NCBI GenBank assembly: GCA_001820485.1
Contig: MHPU01000029.1
Span: forward strand, 1 to 32,678
From: Candidatus Staskawiczbacteria bacterium RIFOXYD1_FULL_32_13
Lineage (GTDB): Bacteria > Patescibacteriota > Minisyncoccia > Minisyncoccales > Staskawiczbacteraceae
Length of the DNA stretch: 32,678 nucleotides
Direction: 5' to 3'
In this document: positions 21,209-29,227 of the stretch, in pieces
Layout of the letters: the number at the start of each line of letters is the position of its first letter
How positions within the stretch are numbered: position 1 is the first letter of the stretch
Translations under genes and position numbers: made by a program
The notes under the pieces: model-generated
The model's database searches: none
What the model was told of the DNA's origin: nothing
What the model saw: the letters and a program-made list of their open reading frames with translations, nothing else

Positions 21209-22426
21209 ATGCCAAATTTTTTATATGTAGCAAAAAGTTTTGATAGTAAAACAGAGAAGGGTATTTTACCAGCAGAAGATGTTCATCAACTAGCACAAGA
21301 TTTAAAAAATCAGAACTTGATTTTAATTACAGCAGAAGAGGAAGGGAAAAAGAAAGGTTTAAACCTTATGAATTTATCTTTACCTTCTTTCGGGGTTTCT
21401 TTAAAAGAAAAAATAATGCTTGTTAGAAATCTTTGGATTATGATTTCTACGGGGCTATCAATTGTAAGAAGTTTTACGCTTTTAGCTAATCAGACAAAAA
21501 ATACCAAATTAAAAAAAGCTTTGATAAATATAAAAGAAGAGGTAAGTAAGGGAAATAGTTTTTCTGGGTCTTTAGCAAAATATCCAGATATTTTTTCAGA
21601 ACTTTTCTTAAGTATGGTAAAAGTTGGAGAAGAGTCAGGAACGCTTGAGGATGTTTTTAAAGTTTTAGCTTTGCAAATGGAAAAAGAATATACTTTAAAA
21701 TCAAAAGTTAAGGGGGCGATGATTTATCCTTTAATTATTTTGATGGTTATGCTTGGAATTGGAATTTTGATGCTTGTATTTGTATTTCCACAATTAACTG
21801 CATTTTTTGATTCTTTAAAAGCTGATTTACCAATTTATACAAAAATTATGATTTGGGGAGGGAATTTTATGATGGCTCAATGGTATGTTGTGCTTTTGGC
21901 AGGGTTAATATTAGCTGGAATTTTTTGGCAAGCTTTAAAAACAAAACAAGGCAAGTGGTTATTAAGTACATTTTTAATTAAGATGCCACTTATTTCTTCA
22001 ATGGTAAAAAAAAATAATTCAGCTATTTTGATTAGATCTTTGAGTTCGCTTAATGCTTCTGGCGTGCCCCTAGTTAGATCTTTGGAAATTATTTCTGGAG
22101 TAGTTGGTAATTTTTATTATAAAAAAGCTGTAGTTGAATCTATTGAAAGAATAAAAAAAGGAGAAAAATTATCATCTGCGTTAAAAGTGCATAAAGACAT
22201 ATTTCCTTTTGGAGCAATTGAAATTATTGAAGTTGGTGAAGAAACAGGTAAAAGCACAGTGATTTTAAAAAAGCTAGCAGAATTTTATGAAAATGAAGTA
22301 ATTGATATGGCAGAAAATATGTCAGCTATTATTGAACCAATTATGATTTTAATTTTAGGAATGGGTGTGGCAGTTTTTGCTTTTTCAGTGATAAGTCCAA
22401 TGTATTCAGTCTTAGGCAATATTTAA
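21209..22426 (+). CDS. pilC: type IV pilus inner-membrane platform protein PilC (GspF family)
   Basis: A 405-aa polytopic protein with two T2SSF repeats. The first has LWIMISTGLSIVRSFTLLANQTKN and VKVGEESGTLEDVFKVLALQMEKEY; the second has LSSLNASGVPLVRSLEII and EIIEVGEETGKSTVILKKLAEFYENEV. Three hydrophobic segments lie at about 168-195, 222-245 and 370-400. It works with PilB to extract and assemble pilins. It starts 5 nt after the Bro-N gene and ends 4 nt before the toxin-like gene. Confidence 0.95.
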   Translation: MPNFLYVAKSFDSKTEKGILPAEDVHQLAQDLKNQNLILITAEEEGKKKGLNLMNLSLPSFGVSLKEKIMLVRNLWIMISTGLSIVRSFTLLANQTKNTKLKKALINIKEEVSKGNSFSGSLAKYPDIFSELFLSMVKVGEESGTLEDVFKVLALQMEKEYTLKSKVKGAMIYPLIILMVMLGIGILMLVFVFPQLTAFFDSLKADLPIYTKIMIWGGNFMMAQWYVVLLAGLILAGIFWQALKTKQGKWLLSTFLIKMPLISSMVKKNNSAILIRSLSSLNASGVPLVRSLEIISGVVGNFYYKKAVVESIERIKKGEKLSSALKVHKDIFPFGAIEIIEVGEETGKSTVILKKLAEFYENEVIDMAENMSAIIEPIMILILGMGVAVFAFSVISPMYSVLGNI

Positions 22427-22430
22427 AATT

Positions 22431-22832
22431 ATGGATAAAAATAAGGATAAAAATTTTAATGAATGGAATGAACTAAAGAAAAAATTGCATATTCGTAATG
22501 AAGAAATTTTATTTCACGAGCGTGAAATTTGGTGGTGCTCTCTTGGAGTTAATGTTGGATTTGAAGAAGATGGTAAGAACAAATTATTTGAGAGACCTAT
22601 TTTAATAATAAAAAAGTTTAATAAATTTGTTCTTTGGGTTTTGCCTTTAACAAGATCTAATAAACCATGTGGATATTATTATAAAATAGCTCAGGGCAAT
22701 GAAGATGATTCGGTTATTATTCTTTCACAATTGCGTTTGATAAGTAGCAAAAGATTATTAAGAAAAATGAGAATGATTACAAAGCAAGAATTTGTTGAAA
22801 TTTTAGAAAAAGTTAAGAAATATTTACCATAA
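22431..22832 (+). CDS. MazF/PemK-like toxin, no antitoxin gene adjacent
   Basis: A 133-aa protein. EIWWCSLGVNVGFEEDGKNKLFERPILII matches the N-terminal beta strands of PemK/MazF endoribonucleases, and SQLRLISSKRLLRKM corresponds to the later conserved strand and catalytic Thr/Ser region. In active MazF this fold cleaves mRNA. No small antitoxin ORF lies upstream: pilC ends 4 nt before the start. A strong minus-strand promoter downstream could produce antisense RNA. It may be a non-toxic relative, as single PemK-like genes are common in CPR. Confidence 0.78.
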   Translation: MDKNKDKNFNEWNELKKKLHIRNEEILFHEREIWWCSLGVNVGFEEDGKNKLFERPILIIKKFNKFVLWVLPLTRSNKPCGYYYKIAQGNEDDSVIILSQLRLISSKRLLRKMRMITKQEFVEILEKVKKYLP

Positions 22833-22848
22833 TTTTTGTAAACAAATC

Positions 22849-22875
22849 GGCCCCCGCAAAGGGGCCTCGGAGGCC
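22849..22875 (-). other. two overlapping, mutually exclusive GC-rich hairpins
   Basis: GGCCCC/GGGGCC (22849-22866) and GGCCTC/GAGGCC (22863-22875) share GGCC at 22863-22866, so only one can form at a time. On the minus-strand transcript this resembles an attenuator. The T tract that follows is weak (GATTTGTTT). Confidence 0.5.
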
Positions 22876-22893
22876 AAAGCCATTTATACTGTA

Positions 22894-22921
22894 ATTATAT
22901 CAGATTAAAATCCTATGTCAA
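22894..22921 (-). promoter_or_regulatory. strong minus-strand promoter reading toward the mazF-like gene
   Basis: A perfect TTGACA (22916-22921) and perfect TATAAT (22894-22899) with a 16-nt spacer lie on the minus strand. No annotated gene lies downstream. The transcript would pass the GC hairpins, a 19-codon ORF (MALASEAPLRGPICLQKLW), and then antisense to the mazF-like gene. Confidence 0.7.
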
Positions 22922-23000
22922 TGGTGCGTAGTAAATTACTTAAAATTTAGAAATAAATTAATTGCACTTATTAGTTAATATAATTTGGTAAGTAAAAAAT

Positions 23001-24506
23001 ATGACAGAAAAAATGCCACAAGAAAAAAAACCAGAAACAGGGCTTGATAAAAATCTTAGAAAAAAGATACTTGATTTTTATGGTAAACTTTCAAAAGAAT
23101 CGGAATCGGATGAGCAAAAAGATTATTTGCTGATGAGTAATGAATTGGGATGTTTGGCTGATGATAGGGCAATTGAGGCTATGAAAAAAAGAAGAGGTGG
23201 CGAGAGCATAGCTCCAGATTTTGCTTTTGGGATGAGCGATTTGGTTGGTTCTATTGAAGAAAGAAAAAAAGTTTTGCAAAAAGAAAGCGAGGAGGCTAAA
23301 AAGACTATTTTGCATAAGGATATTGAAGATGCAGAAGAAATTCTTAGGCAGGCTTACAGTGAAGTTTTTCCTGACATAGATATCGATTTAAATGGAGAAA
23401 ATGTAACAGAAGTTTATTCATTAGTTGAGAGGCACATTGGTAAGAAAATAAAAGCTGGTAATCCACAAGATCTTTTAGCTAAAAAACCAGAAGAGTTATT
23501 GGCTCAAATAAAAAAACTTATTAGTTTTGTTTCAATTCGTTCTAAGGATGATGTTTGGAAATTTTTTGAAAAAAGGAGTAATAAAGCAGAGGAGGAGGCA
23601 GAAAGAAAAAAACTGGCAGGATTTTCAGAGGTAATTTTAAAATTAAAACTTTTAGAATATTATTTAGATAACAGAATAAAAGGACAAAATTTGGAAAATT
23701 TAAAATCAGAAACTGCAGATAAAGATGAAACAGATTTAGAGAAAGAAAGATTTGAAATGCTTTTAGATGAAGCCGATAAAAGAGGAAGACTCACAACATA
23801 TACTTCTGTGAGTCCAAGTTTCGGAATAGGACGTCATGTTAACTCGGGATTCCAAGGTTTTATGGATGCTAAACAAGAAAAACCAGAATCAATAAGCCAT
23901 GAACTGATAAACATTCATAAATATTTAACAAATGATGGTTTCCTGTTGGGGCATCAAGGACCCATGCAAGAAGCTGGGGTTAATATGGCAATATCAATTC
24001 ATCCTTTAGAAAAAACTGAAATTGTTACAGAAAAAGTTAAACTGATTAAAAAAAGTTTTTTTGGCGGAGAGAAAGAATTGTTTGTTGATGAAAAAAAAGA
24101 AATTACCAGGCCAATTATTGCCAGAGAACTTAATAATATACAAGAAGACATAGAACAAATGTATAGAATATGTTGTTTTATTACTGGCACTATCACAAAT
24201 GAAAATTCTTACATAAGTGATAATGGTAGAACAGGAAACATTTTAAAAGTCAATATTATTTTACCAGAGACCGTTGCTAAATCACTATTTGCCAAATTAC
24301 AGATAGACCCAATGCGGGTTTTAGATGTCTTAAGGAAAATGGACCCTGAAATGATGTTAGCTCAAGAAAGTTATGGAATGTGCCAAATTAAAAAAGCAAT
24401 GGTAATACCTGAAGGCGATATAGAAAATGCTTTTCCTAAAAAAGGGACTCAGACAAATGCGAGAATGGCAAATCCTGAATACATAAGAGAAATTCCTCAA
24501 AAATAA
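23001..24506 (+). CDS. large soluble hypothetical protein
   Basis: 501 aa. The N-terminal 250 residues are charged and helical (EERKKVLQKESEEAKK, EEEAERKKLAGFSEVILKLKLLEYYLDNR). The C-terminal 240 residues appear globular (TTYTSVSPSFGIGRHVNSGFQGF, LTNDGFLLGHQGPMQEAGVNMAISIHP). I do not recognise a family, and there is no signal peptide or membrane segment. A TATAAT at 22979-22984 precedes it. A hairpin follows the stop. Confidence 0.7.
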   Translation: MTEKMPQEKKPETGLDKNLRKKILDFYGKLSKESESDEQKDYLLMSNELGCLADDRAIEAMKKRRGGESIAPDFAFGMSDLVGSIEERKKVLQKESEEAKKTILHKDIEDAEEILRQAYSEVFPDIDIDLNGENVTEVYSLVERHIGKKIKAGNPQDLLAKKPEELLAQIKKLISFVSIRSKDDVWKFFEKRSNKAEEEAERKKLAGFSEVILKLKLLEYYLDNRIKGQNLENLKSETADKDETDLEKERFEMLLDEADKRGRLTTYTSVSPSFGIGRHVNSGFQGFMDAKQEKPESISHELINIHKYLTNDGFLLGHQGPMQEAGVNMAISIHPLEKTEIVTEKVKLIKKSFFGGEKELFVDEKKEITRPIIARELNNIQEDIEQMYRICCFITGTITNENSYISDNGRTGNILKVNIILPETVAKSLFAKLQIDPMRVLDVLRKMDPEMMLAQESYGMCQIKKAMVIPEGDIENAFPKKGTQTNARMANPEYIREIPQK

Positions 24507-24513
24507 TTAAATA

Positions 24514-24541
24514 ATAAACTCAAAATAAATAATGAGTTTAT
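24514..24541. repeat. inverted repeat between hypothetical genes
   Basis: ATAAACTCA and TGAGTTTAT are perfect 9-bp arms with a 10-nt AT loop. A weak terminator or leader hairpin just before the next ATG. Confidence 0.5.
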
Positions 24542-24548
24542 AGAATAA

Positions 24549-24875
24549 ATGGTAAATTATTTGCAAAATTTGGGCAACTCAATTGGTGATGCAATAGTTA
24601 TCACTGGGGTTTTGACAGATAAAGAGGGGACATCTTCTGAATATCAATATATTTCAGATAAATTTGGTAAAAGAGATGTTGATTGGAAATTAAAAACTCA
24701 ATCTCTTTTAAAAGAAAACGGAAAACATTTTGACAAAATTGACATTACTTTAAATAGTGGAGAAGAAAAAACTTTTTATTTTGATGTAGAAAGTTTTTGG
24801 GATAAAGAATCTGGCAAACAGAATAAATCAGTTCAAACTTTATGGCAGAAAATTTTAAACATATTTAAATCTTAA
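24549..24875 (+). CDS. small hypothetical protein
   Basis: A 108-aa soluble protein. The N-terminal half contains GDAIVITGVLTDKEG, the middle LLKENGKHFDKIDITLNSGEEKTFYFDVESFW looks like a beta sandwich edge, and the end is a Lys-rich helix. No family is recognised. It stops 4 nt before the giant pseudopilin start, so cotranscription is likely. Confidence 0.65.
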   Translation: MVNYLQNLGNSIGDAIVITGVLTDKEGTSSEYQYISDKFGKRDVDWKLKTQSLLKENGKHFDKIDITLNSGEEKTFYFDVESFWDKESGKQNKSVQTLWQKILNIFKS

Positions 24876-24879
24876 TAAT

Positions 24880-27800
24880 TTGAATTCAATCAATAAATCG
24901 CAATTGGGATTTACTTTAATGGAGGTTGTGGTGAGTATTGGGATTTTAGCTATTTTAGTTGGCGTGATTTTTAGTATTTATACTTTGATAATAAATCAAG
25001 TTGCACTTTATCGAGATAAGACAACTGTTTCTTACCTTGCTGGCCAATATATGGAGATTGCCAGAAACTTGCCATATTCAGAAGTTGGAACAATACAAGG
25101 GAATCCAAGTGGCAATTTAGCAGATTTGCCCAATGCTTTAATGTTAAATTTTGGTGGAAATGATTATCAAGTTTATTATGCAGTAAGCTATATTGACGAT
25201 CCAGCTGATGGTACAATTTTACTGGGTACAGATTCAACCCCAACAGATTATAAACAAATTAAACTTTATATAAAAAATGTTGCGACAAATACAGTAAGTA
25301 ATTTTTTAACCAATGTCTCTCCAAAAGGTTTAGAAGGTTTGCTTAGTGGGGGAGCATTAAATATTCTTGTTATGAATGCTATTGGAGAGCCAATTTCTGG
25401 AGCTACAATTCATATTACAAATACACAAACTATTCCAACTTATAATATAACGAGAACAAGTGATGCTAATGGAAATTGGATAGAAGTTGGTTTGCCAGGA
25501 AGCGTGAATAGTTATCATATTGAAGTTTCGAAAAATGGATATTCTTCCGATGAGACATATCCAATTACAATTTCAAATCTAAATCCTGTAAAACCAGATT
25601 CTACAATTTTAGTTGGTCAAATTACTCAAATTAGTTTTTCAATTGATTTATTAAGCAATTTAGATATTGTTGCATTAAATCAGTCTTGTCAAGGAATGCC
25701 TGGGGTTGAGGTTGGAGTAAGGGGTGCAAAATTAATTGGTATTTCTCCAGATATTTATAAATTTGATGATACTTACCATTCAAATAATTCTGGGCATATT
25801 TCTTTTCCAGATATTGAATGGGATACTTATACTCCAACAGTGGTAAGCACTAATCGTATGATTTATGGAAGTTTCCCAATACAACAAATTTCTCTATTTC
25901 CTAATACTAGTCAGGATTTTACTTTAATAGTTGGGCCATCAACACCTTATAGTCTTTTGGTAATTATAAAAGATTCTTCAATTGGTAATGCAGTAGAAGG
26001 AGTTAGTGTAAATTTACAATCAACTATTGCAGGTTATGATGCAACAAAAATAACTGGAGGTAGTATTTGGTCACAGCAAAGTTGGCAAGGTGGTTCTGGT
26101 CAGGTTATATTTTCAGATATTACAAAATATTTTGAAGATAATGGTGGAATAAGTGTAAATGAAATTCCTTCAGGGGTAAGATTAGTAAAGGTAGGGGATG
26201 ATTATGTAAATTATGGAACATTAACTTCTTCTACTTTTGATACAGGTACAGAAGAAACTGTTTATACAACTTTAACATGGCAACCAACCTCGCAAGATCC
26301 AGATGCTATTTTAAAATTTCAGGTTGCTACTAATAATGACAATGAAACTTGGAATTTTACAGGGCCAGATGGCACGGAAAGTTCTTATTATGAAGTTCCG
26401 GGAACAAGTATAAATTCAGCAAATAATGAGAATAGGTATGTAAGATACAAAGCATTTTTATCAACATCAGATGTAAGTAAAACTCCTGTTTTAACTAGTA
26501 TTAATGTGAATTATATTTCTGGTTGTTATACTCCTGGCCAGGTTATTTTTACTGGTCTTATTTCCGCAAAGGATTATGTCATTAGATCATCAATGGCAGG
26601 TTATATGACTCAAACAATTATAGAAAATAATATTGAAGGTTATGCTGTTTCTAATATTTCATTTGTTGCTGGGATTAATCCTCTAACAAATACTGCTCCA
26701 TCAACACCATCAAGTCTCAGAGATGACTCTTCTGTTTTGACACCAACTGTTGCTGGAAACAATGTAACTTTTAGCGCAAATGCTACAGATAATGAAGGAG
26801 ATAAATATTATTTAGCTATTTGTAGAACAAATACTGTTACCTCGCATCCAAATTCTGTTCCAACTTGTGATGGGGGTTCTTGGTGCGTATCTGTATTAAC
26901 TAATTCTGGATATCAAGCAACCTGTAATTATGAAACTTCAAATTCTGATGCAGGAAGTCATATTTGGTATGCTTTTGCTTGTGATTATGATGATTCTTCT
27001 ATTTGCTCTTCTGTTTCTCAGGGAACAGGAAATAATGGTTCGCCCTTTTATGTAGTTCCAAATTGGCTCTTAGGCTGGAACTATAGAAATAAAATTACGA
27101 TTTCACACTCCAATTTAACTTCTAATATTTCAAATTTTCCTTTATATGTAAAAATTGCTGAAACTAGTGGAGCATCAACTAATATAGGAGCTAATGCTTT
27201 ATCTAATGGACATGATATAAGATTTACTTTGGCAGACAAAATAACAACAATACCTTTTGAAAGAGAGAGTTTTTCTATAGTTAGTAATAATCTTATTGCT
27301 GATTTTTGGGTGAAAGTTCCTGAAATCTCAAGTTTGCAAGACACAGATATTTATATTTATTATGGAAAATCAGATGCAATAGATACAGAAGATACTGCTA
27401 ATGTTTGGGATGAAAATTATAAAGGGGTATGGCATTTAAGAGAATTGGGATCTGGATCTGCTGGAGATTATAAAGACAGTACATCGTTTGCTTCAAATAG
27501 TATAAATACTTCTAGTCAACCTTCGCAGGTAGTAGGAAAAATTGGAAAAGCTCAAAGTTTTGATGGAACAGAAAAAATTAATACAGACGCAATAGCGCAT
27601 AATATTTTAGCAGGTAATTTTACTTTTGAGGCTTGGGCAAATCCTACAACTTTAAACGGAAATACTTATCGTTGTTTTATGACAAATGAATCTGAATCGC
27701 CAAAATTTTGCACAAAAGGTTCAAATTTATTGGGATATTTTACATCTGATTTGAATTCTGAAGCAACATTATTAACAAATTTATGGCAACATATTGTTTT

Positions 27801-28089
27801 TAATAGAAGTGGAACTAATACTTTAAATTTTTACAAAAATGGGATAGTAACTTCATCTAGTCCAACAAGTAGCGGCACTTTGGGAAGCTCTGAAATTATG
27901 ACAATTGGACAAAATGGAAATAATTCTAACTCATTTGAAGGGATAATTGATGAAGTTCGTTTATCCAATATCGCAAGATCAGCTAATTGGGTAAAATTTG
28001 AATATTGTAATATGACAAGCACTGTGTCTGGAACTTGTACTGGAAATAATGAAATAATTTTTGCTAATCAAGAAATTTATGAAGAATAA
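24880..28089 (+). CDS. giant type IV pseudopilin with adhesion-type modules
   Basis: A 1069-aa protein. The prepilin N-terminus SQLGFTLMEVVVSIGILAILVGVIF has the peptidase site after Gly and the Glu at mature position 5. Two carboxypeptidase-regulatory-like beta domains follow (about 160-240 and 255-345), then a third such segment at about 360-440. A discoidin-like region is at about 440-560. A DUF2341-like domain occurs at about 745-850 (WNYRNKITISHSNL, DIYIYYGKSDAIDTE). A LamG/concanavalin-like domain is at about 860-1040 (GKAQSFDGTEKIN, FTFEAWANPTT, FEGIIDEVRLSNIARS). Likely a surface adhesin displayed by the pilus. The TTG at 24880 is the only start giving the leader. It overlaps the next pseudopilin by 11 nt. 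Confidence 0.88.
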   Translation: MNSINKSQLGFTLMEVVVSIGILAILVGVIFSIYTLIINQVALYRDKTTVSYLAGQYMEIARNLPYSEVGTIQGNPSGNLADLPNALMLNFGGNDYQVYYAVSYIDDPADGTILLGTDSTPTDYKQIKLYIKNVATNTVSNFLTNVSPKGLEGLLSGGALNILVMNAIGEPISGATIHITNTQTIPTYNITRTSDANGNWIEVGLPGSVNSYHIEVSKNGYSSDETYPITISNLNPVKPDSTILVGQITQISFSIDLLSNLDIVALNQSCQGMPGVEVGVRGAKLIGISPDIYKFDDTYHSNNSGHISFPDIEWDTYTPTVVSTNRMIYGSFPIQQISLFPNTSQDFTLIVGPSTPYSLLVIIKDSSIGNAVEGVSVNLQSTIAGYDATKITGGSIWSQQSWQGGSGQVIFSDITKYFEDNGGISVNEIPSGVRLVKVGDDYVNYGTLTSSTFDTGTEETVYTTLTWQPTSQDPDAILKFQVATNNDNETWNFTGPDGTESSYYEVPGTSINSANNENRYVRYKAFLSTSDVSKTPVLTSINVNYISGCYTPGQVIFTGLISAKDYVIRSSMAGYMTQTIIENNIEGYAVSNISFVAGINPLTNTAPSTPSSLRDDSSVLTPTVAGNNVTFSANATDNEGDKYYLAICRTNTVTSHPNSVPTCDGGSWCVSVLTNSGYQATCNYETSNSDAGSHIWYAFACDYDDSSICSSVSQGTGNNGSPFYVVPNWLLGWNYRNKITISHSNLTSNISNFPLYVKIAETSGASTNIGANALSNGHDIRFTLADKITTIPFERESFSIVSNNLIADFWVKVPEISSLQDTDIYIYYGKSDAIDTEDTANVWDENYKGVWHLRELGSGSAGDYKDSTSFASNSINTSSQPSQVVGKIGKAQSFDGTEKINTDAIAHNILAGNFTFEAWANPTTLNGNTYRCFMTNESESPKFCTKGSNLLGYFTSDLNSEATLLTNLWQHIVFNRSGTNTLNFYKNGIVTSSSPTSSGTLGSSEIMTIGQNGNNSNSFEGIIDEVRLSNIARSANWVKFEYCNMTSTVSGTCTGNNEIIFANQEIYEE

Positions 28090-28687
28090 AGGTTTTACAA
28101 TTATTGAATTGATGGTTGTTATTGCTGTAATATCAATTTTAATGATTTTAGTTGCTAATTTATTAGTAAGTGTTTTATCTGGCTCAAACCAACAATTTTT
28201 AGCAATGACAAATGTTGATCAGGCAGTTTCTGTTTCTACAAAATTTACCAATGATTTAAGGAATGCCACAAATGGAGTTGATGGATCTTTTCCATTATAT
28301 ATAGCAGATGTAAATCAAATAATTTTTTATTCAAATTCTAGTGGAGCTTTAAATGCCAATAGAATCCGTTATTATCTTTCTGGAACAACTTTATATAGAG
28401 GGGTTGTAACACCAACAGGAAGTCCTTTAACTTATAATTTAGCATCAGAAGTTGTAAAACCAGTTCAAACTGATATAGCAAATGGTGCAAATTCCATTTT
28501 TACTTATTTTGACGGAGATTATGCAGGCACAGGTAGTGCTTTGGTCCAGCCTGTAAACATAAATAACATAAAGTATATAAAAATGAATTTAATAATTTTA
28601 AAAAAATCACAAGCAAATAGTACTGATACATTTTCAGTATCTGCAGGAGGGGTTATAAGAAATTTAAAAACTAACCTTGGAAATTAA
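28079..28687 (+). CDS. type IV pilin-like (pseudopilin) protein
   Basis: A 202-aa protein. MKNKGFTIIELMVVIAVISILMILVANLLV is a canonical class III signal: basic leader, G|FTIIE with Glu5, hydrophobic helix. The C-terminal part is a beta-rich head without Cys. I prefer the ATG at 28079 over the 28061 start because the leader is then of normal length. It overlaps the giant pseudopilin by 11 nt and probably forms part of the same minor-pilin complex, assembled by PilB/PilC. Confidence 0.88.
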   Translation: MKNKGFTIIELMVVIAVISILMILVANLLVSVLSGSNQQFLAMTNVDQAVSVSTKFTNDLRNATNGVDGSFPLYIADVNQIIFYSNSSGALNANRIRYYLSGTTLYRGVVTPTGSPLTYNLASEVVKPVQTDIANGANSIFTYFDGDYAGTGSALVQPVNINNIKYIKMNLIILKKSQANSTDTFSVSAGGVIRNLKTNLGN

Positions 28688-28754
28688 AACAAATATAGAT
28701 TTTAATTAGTATATCATTTGCTACAATTTTGTAATTTGCAGTTATTTATTTAAA

Positions 28755-28783
28755 TTGATAGAAATAAAAATTTGTTGTAATAT
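28755..28783 (+). promoter_or_regulatory. promoter of a possible small RNA
   Basis: TTGATA and TAATAT are separated by exactly 17 nt. The predicted transcript would begin at the AGGTCTC/GAGACCT hairpin (28787-28808) and run through a purine-rich tract to the TTGATCA/TGATCAA hairpin (28875-28904). No convincing gene follows. Confidence 0.5.
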
Positions 28784-28786
28784 AAG

Positions 28787-28808
28787 AGGTCTCGTGTTAC
28801 GGAGACCT
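28787..28808. ncRNA. 5' hairpin of a possible small transcript
   Basis: AGGTCTC and GAGACCT pair over 7 bp with an 8-nt loop. It sits at the predicted + transcript start and near the end of the convergent minus transcript. Structure only; transcription is unproven. Confidence 0.35.
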
Positions 28809-28917
28809 ATTGTGAGGGGGGGGGAAGAGAAAAAAGAAAAAGAGGGGGAAAAATGAAAGAGCGAATTAGATTCACTTTCCTTGATCAAAAATGATCAATG
28901 AAAGCTTATCTAACTTT

Positions 28918-28945
28918 AGTATAGCAGAATAAGAACCTGTGTCAA
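28918..28945 (-). promoter_or_regulatory. strong minus-strand promoter without a clear gene
   Basis: A perfect TTGACA (28940-28945) and TATACT (28918-28923) lie 16 nt apart, with an extended TGC. The transcript would cover the hairpins and the C-rich tract; no gene downstream. Confidence 0.65.
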
Positions 28946-28956
28946 TAGCTTATGCA

Positions 28957-28965
28957 TGTGGATAA
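28957..28965 (-). promoter_or_regulatory. perfect DnaA-box sequence 1
   Basis: TTATCCACA on the minus strand matches the bacterial DnaA-box consensus exactly. The 11-mer AGTTATCCACA is shared with box 2. Confidence 0.5.
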
Positions 28966-29020
28966 CTTTTGGGTATTGATTTGTTTGTAAAAATATTTAT
29001 AGACAATAAACCTATAGATT

Positions 29021-29072
29021 AAAAACCTATATTAATATTTATGCGTACGCATATTTATTACCATAGGTTTTT
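29021..29072. repeat. 52-bp near-perfect palindrome
   Basis: The two 26-nt halves pair at 22 of 26 positions, with outer arms AAAAACCTAT/ATAGGTTTTT and centre ATGCGTACGCAT. TT and ATTTT follow, so a terminator is possible, but the length suggests a cruciform or another REP-like element. Repeat A3 begins 13 nt later. Confidence 0.75.
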
Positions 29073-29085
29073 TTATTTTGATTGT

Positions 29086-29123
29086 GTGTATATTAACAAT
29101 GCTATGGCTGAATTAATATATAT
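29086..29123. repeat. 38-bp palindromic repeat A, copy 3 (solo, no Cas2-like gene)
   Basis: The left arm GTGTATATTAA is identical to copies 1 and 2. The core ATGCTATGGCTGA is nearly that of copy 2, and the right arm TTAATATATAT differs by one base from copy 1. It lies about 100 bp upstream of lexA. Confidence 0.9.
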
Positions 29124-29173
29124 ATTTTTGTGTCGTTATTTATTATTGTGGTTGCAGGAAAGGAAATTTTGAG

Positions 29174-29182
29174 TTATCCACA
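29174..29182 (+). promoter_or_regulatory. perfect DnaA-box sequence 2
   Basis: TTATCCACA on the + strand, 208 bp from box 1 and in opposite orientation, just upstream of the lexA promoter. Confidence 0.5.
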
Positions 29183-29193
29183 GTTTTTGAGCC

Positions 29194-29221
29194 TTGACTG
29201 GACTATTTGGTCGGGTATAAT
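29194..29221 (+). promoter_or_regulatory. promoter of lexA, leaderless start predicted
   Basis: TTGACT (29194-29199) and a perfect TATAAT (29216-29221) are 16 nt apart. The -10 ends 6 nt before the ATG at 29228. I could not identify a clear LexA operator. Confidence 0.7.
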
Positions 29222-29227
29222 TAAATA

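Larger units (their letters stand above)
28688..29227. other. 540-bp intergenic region with promoters, hairpins and repeats
   Basis: The largest gene-free stretch in the window. It holds a + strand promoter (28755-28783), a minus-strand promoter (28918-28945), two hairpins (28787-28808; 28875-28904), a G9 tract in a purine-rich run, two perfect TTATCCACA sequences, a 52-bp palindrome, repeat A3 and the lexA promoter. The only reading frames seen are very short (e.g. MKERIRFTFLDQK). Confidence 0.7.
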
